Assembly: GCA_937868245.1 (NCBI GenBank)
Contig: CALMMI010000480.1
Coordinates: forward strand, 1 to 8,305
Reading direction: 5' to 3'
Length of the DNA: 8,305 bases
Origin: an uncultured Ignavibacteria bacterium
GTDB lineage: Bacteria; Bacteroidota; Ignavibacteria; Kapaibacteriales; UBA961
This document shows, piece by piece, positions 6,480 through 8,305 of this stretch. Position numbers and translations under genes: made by a program. Each line of letters starts with the position of its first letter. Positions within the stretch are counted from its first letter, which is position 1. The notes beneath the pieces were generated by a model. That model did not search any database. It was not told the origin of the DNA and saw nothing but the letters and a program-made list of their open reading frames with translations.

Positions 6480-7082
6480 TTAGAGTACTATAGTTCTAAA
6501 TGTTAGGTTTACCCTTTCCCTGTTTATCTTCGTGGTTGGCGGCAAGCGATGCAACCAGTTTGTTTGGGTCTCCCCTTTCATTACAAGCAGGCTCCCGTGT
6601 TCCAATAATAGTGAAACAGTCTGCCCCGTCCGTTTGTGTTTAAAGGAAAATTTCCTTTCAGCTCCCACGCTTAGGGAAGCAATGGTCGTATTCTTGCCTA
6701 ATGATTTTTCGTCGTCACTATGCCATGCCATTCCTTCACTCCCGTTATGATATAAATTGAGCAAACAGGAGTTGAATGTTGCACCCGATATATTCTCTAC
6801 AATTCTTTTTAATTCAAGTAGTTCGTTTGTCCAAAGCAGTGCCTGTTTTGTTACGTTTGAATATGTGTACATGAATTCACTATCACCATACCATGCTACT
6901 TTCCGTTTTGTAACAATATGCTTTCCGAATATTACGGCTTCGTCATTTTTCCATTCAATTGAATGAAGTAAGTTTTCGTAATAATGGTCAGCTTCCTGAC
7001 GGTCCAGTACTTTTCCATAATAGTTTACGACGCCGTCGTTAGGCAGTAGATTTGTGATTATTTCATTTGAGAATAAGTCCAT
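6480..7082 (-). CDS. alkB: AlkB-family 2OG-Fe(II) DNA dealkylating dioxygenase
   Basis: From the ATG at 7082 the protein has 200 residues. It shows the AlkB signature in order: NLYHNGSEGMAWHSDDE (109-125) with iron ligands H121 and D123, the third ligand H178 in WLHRLPP, and R190-V-N-L-T-F-R196, the RxNxxxR motif that binds 2-oxoglutarate and contacts substrate. Known AlkB enzymes oxidatively remove methyl groups from 1-methyladenine and 3-methylcytosine in DNA or RNA; the compact length and Tyr-rich N-terminus resemble ALKBH2/3-like bacterial proteins. I prefer 7082 (MDLFSN...) because a GGA lies just upstream and the protein begins as I remember for homologs. A start at 7106 (208 residues) is possible. 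Either start overlaps the end of the preceding Ada-type gene, by 20 or 44 bases, which suggests translational coupling. It is the last gene of the repair operon. Confidence 0.93.
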   Translation of the reverse strand: MDLFSNEIITNLLPNDGVVNYYGKVLDRQEADHYYENLLHSIEWKNDEAVIFGKHIVTKRKVAWYGDSEFMYTYSNVTKQALLWTNELLELKRIVENISGATFNSCLLNLYHNGSEGMAWHSDDEKSLGKNTTIASLSVGAERKFSFKHKRTGQTVSLLLEHGSLLVMKGETQTNWLHRLPPTTKINRERVNLTFRTIVL

Positions 7083-7314
7083 TTTTCCATTTTTTATATT
7101 TAACATTCATGCAATGAGCACAGGGTCTGAAACCGTGATTTACCGCTTCTATTTCAGTAGAAAAGAAAACTCTATTTTGTGGTTTCATCCCTTTACCTGA
7201 ATTGCACGAAAGCAAACCGTATATTTTCAAGTGTTTGTTCCCACAATAAAGGATTTTGCCTTTTCTGATTTCACTTCTCAACTCCTCATCGGTTATATCT
7301 GCATGATTAATCAT
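7063..7314 (-). CDS. Stand-alone Ada-type zinc-binding domain protein lacking the acceptor cysteine
   Basis: This 83-residue protein aligns with the metal-binding N-terminal domain of Ada (PF02805). Matching blocks are KIYGLLSC (30-37), NRVFF (47-51) and GFRPCAHC (61-68). In E. coli Ada four cysteines bind zinc, and the first of them, in C-x3-C, is the methylphosphotriester acceptor. Here C37, C65 and C68 match the other three, but the first position is Gly33. An extra C24 lies 13 residues before C37 and would fall in a different strand. So the fold is probably kept and classical phosphotriester repair is probably lost, unless another residue substitutes. The gene starts 3 bases after the oxygenase stop and overlaps the alkB-like start, so it is firmly within the alkylation-repair operon. 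Its role is unknown; damage recognition, DNA binding or a partner for the alkyltransferase are possible. Confidence 0.82.
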   Translation of the reverse strand: MINHADITDEELRSEIRKGKILYCGNKHLKIYGLLSCNSGKGMKPQNRVFFSTEIEAVNHGFRPCAHCMNVKYKKWKNGLILK

Positions 7315-7317
7315 GTA

Positions 7318-8028
7318 TTATGTTAGGGCATCGTGAAAAATAATCCCGGCTGTGAACCGCTCACCACCCAAAAGTTCACTTACACCATGCTTCATCGTAA
7401 CCCGGTAATACCCCTTACTCCCTTTTACAGGTCTGAAATTTGTTGTAAAGATAAGCATATCTCCCTTTTTTGGAGTAAGTACAATTGCCTTTGATTGTGC
7501 CCTCGGGATTTGCTCCATAAGAACAAACTCACCACCTGAATAATCCACTCCCGGCTCGCTCAGAAACAGCACCGTTTGAATCGGGAAATATATGTCTCCG
7601 TATAAGTCCTGGTGAAGCGTATTGAATCCCCCTTTTCCATATTTCAAAATCAGTATGGTAGGTTTCGTTTGATTGTTATGATGGCAAAGCGATTGTAGTT
7701 CGGGAAATGTATCCGGGAATTGCTTGTCAATATTCAATAATTTCATCCATTTATTGGCAATCGGGGCAAGATTAGGATACAGTTTTTCTCGTAAAGATTG
7801 AAGTGTATCAGGAAGAGGATACTTGAAATACTTATATTCTCCCAAACCGAAACGGTATCGTTCCATTACTACCGTCTTTCTATATTCACCCGAATCATAA
7901 TTGTGTTTTAGTTCTTCGCAGATTTCATCTTCTAAAATACTCGAAACGATTGAATACCCCTTTTCATTCATGTCTTCCGTAATTTTTTGCCAATCTGTTG
8001 CTTCTAATTTATTGTGTATTTTGTTCAT
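7318..8028 (-). CDS. 2OG-Fe(II) oxygenase of the PF09859 (alkylation-damage) type
   Basis: This 236-residue protein has a double-stranded beta-helix core with iron ligands H139-x-D141 (TLHQDLYGD) and H214 (MKHGVS), and R224 in GERFTAG as the likely 2-oxoglutarate-binding arginine. The block LFLSEPGVDYSGGEFVLMEQ (155-174) and the GD(M/L)xxF strand near 189-194 fit the family once called DUF2086 and described in Pfam as an oxygenase acting on damaged DNA. It is distinct from AlkB in sequence. The N-terminal 120 residues are mostly helical and lack a signal peptide, so the protein is cytoplasmic. The gene lies 28 bases after the alkyltransferase stop and 3 bases before the Ada-type gene. Position among alkyltransferase, Ada-type and AlkB genes supports a role in alkylation repair; the exact substrate is not established from sequence. 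Confidence 0.87.
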   Translation of the reverse strand: MNKIHNKLEATDWQKITEDMNEKGYSIVSSILEDEICEELKHNYDSGEYRKTVVMERYRFGLGEYKYFKYPLPDTLQSLREKLYPNLAPIANKWMKLLNIDKQFPDTFPELQSLCHHNNQTKPTILILKYGKGGFNTLHQDLYGDIYFPIQTVLFLSEPGVDYSGGEFVLMEQIPRAQSKAIVLTPKKGDMLIFTTNFRPVKGSKGYYRVTMKHGVSELLGGERFTAGIIFHDALT

Positions 8029-8056
8029 ATAATTCGTTTTTGCGTTCCTAATCTTA

Positions 8057-8305
8057 TTAAAATGAATTTGTTTTTGCTGCTTCCCAACCTATTATTGCAG
8101 ATTTTCGTGTTGTCCCCCACATATACCCGCCAATTGCGCCTGTGGATTGAATAACGCGGTGGCATGGAATCAAAAACGCAACAGGATTGCTTCCAATGGC
8201 AGTACCTACAGCACGTGATGCTTTGGGATGGTTGATATTCTGTGCAATATCCCCATACGTTGATAATTGCCCCATCGGAATTTTTAGAAGGGTTTCCCAT
8301 ACTTT
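8057..8305 (-). CDS. O6-alkylguanine-DNA alkyltransferase, C-terminal part (Ada-like; 5' end outside window)
   Basis: The frame is open to the window edge, so the ATG at 8275 is internal; 82 residues are visible. They include VWETLLKIPMGQLSTYGDIA (DNA-binding winged helix), SRAVGTA with the arginine finger, the Asn hinge in GSNPVAF, and the active-site PCHRV with acceptor Cys at bases 8162-8164. Known members transfer the alkyl group of O6-methylguanine or O4-methylthymine to that Cys in a suicide reaction. The tail GGYMWGTTRKSAIIGWEAAK resembles Ada-type proteins more than Ogt, so the missing part may carry an AraC-type regulator domain. This gene is the most upstream visible member of the minus-strand repair operon; if it is Ada-like, it probably regulates the operon. 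The frame overlapping it at 8025-8300 is a shadow. Confidence 0.9.
   Translation of the reverse strand, partial: KVWETLLKIPMGQLSTYGDIAQNINHPKASRAVGTAIGSNPVAFLIPCHRVIQSTGAIGGYMWGTTRKSAIIGWEAAKTNSF

Noticed and set aside
6532..6966. Plus-strand frames opposite the alkB-like gene
   Set aside because: They are antisense shadows of a gene with all catalytic residues intact.
8025..8300. Minus-strand frame of 91 residues overlapping the alkyltransferase
   Set aside because: It is Cys/Arg-rich out-of-frame sequence; the other frame has the PCHRV active site and the full family pattern.

Overview
The window looks like a chromosomal segment of a T9SS-bearing bacterium of the Bacteroidota/Chlorobiota side of the FCB group; an Ignavibacteria- or Kapabacteria-like lineage is my best guess. 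The support is two proteins with C-terminal type IX secretion (T9SS) sorting domains, an N-terminal choice-of-anchor V type domain in both, choice-of-anchor D/ASPM-Hydin-like domains, AT-rich DNA and mostly weak Shine-Dalgarno sites. The taxonomic call is inference; no rRNA or marker gene is present.

Left part (1-6387, all on +) is an envelope block. It starts with the 3' end of an outer-membrane beta-barrel gene, followed closely by a small two-helix membrane protein. After a 179-base gap come a secreted YceI-family protein and, 20 bases on, a Tat-type, probably lipidated Rieske 2Fe-2S protein. Then come two related T9SS cargo proteins: a 928-residue one with a long Ig-like array and a 273-residue minimal one. 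Both carry an N-terminal C-x4-C-H motif where this domain family, as I remember it, has CxxCH. A strong intrinsic terminator separates the two. Taken together the block could be a cell-envelope and cell-surface redox module, but that is inference.

Right part (6480-8305, all on -) is a compact alkylation-damage repair operon. In transcription order it has an O6-alkylguanine-DNA alkyltransferase C-terminus (cut by the window edge, Ada-like), a 2OG-Fe(II) oxygenase of the PF09859 type, a stand-alone Ada-type zinc-binding domain that lacks the classical methyl-acceptor cysteine, and an AlkB-family dioxygenase whose start overlaps the preceding gene. This looks like an Ada adaptive-response set in which the Ada modules are encoded by separate genes.

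The two blocks converge on a 17-bp perfect inverted repeat at 6418-6458, probably a shared terminator. I see no tRNA, rRNA, CRISPR array, insertion sequence or phage gene. There is no gene-free stretch longer than 300 bases; the longest gap, 1244-1422, holds nothing I can identify with confidence.
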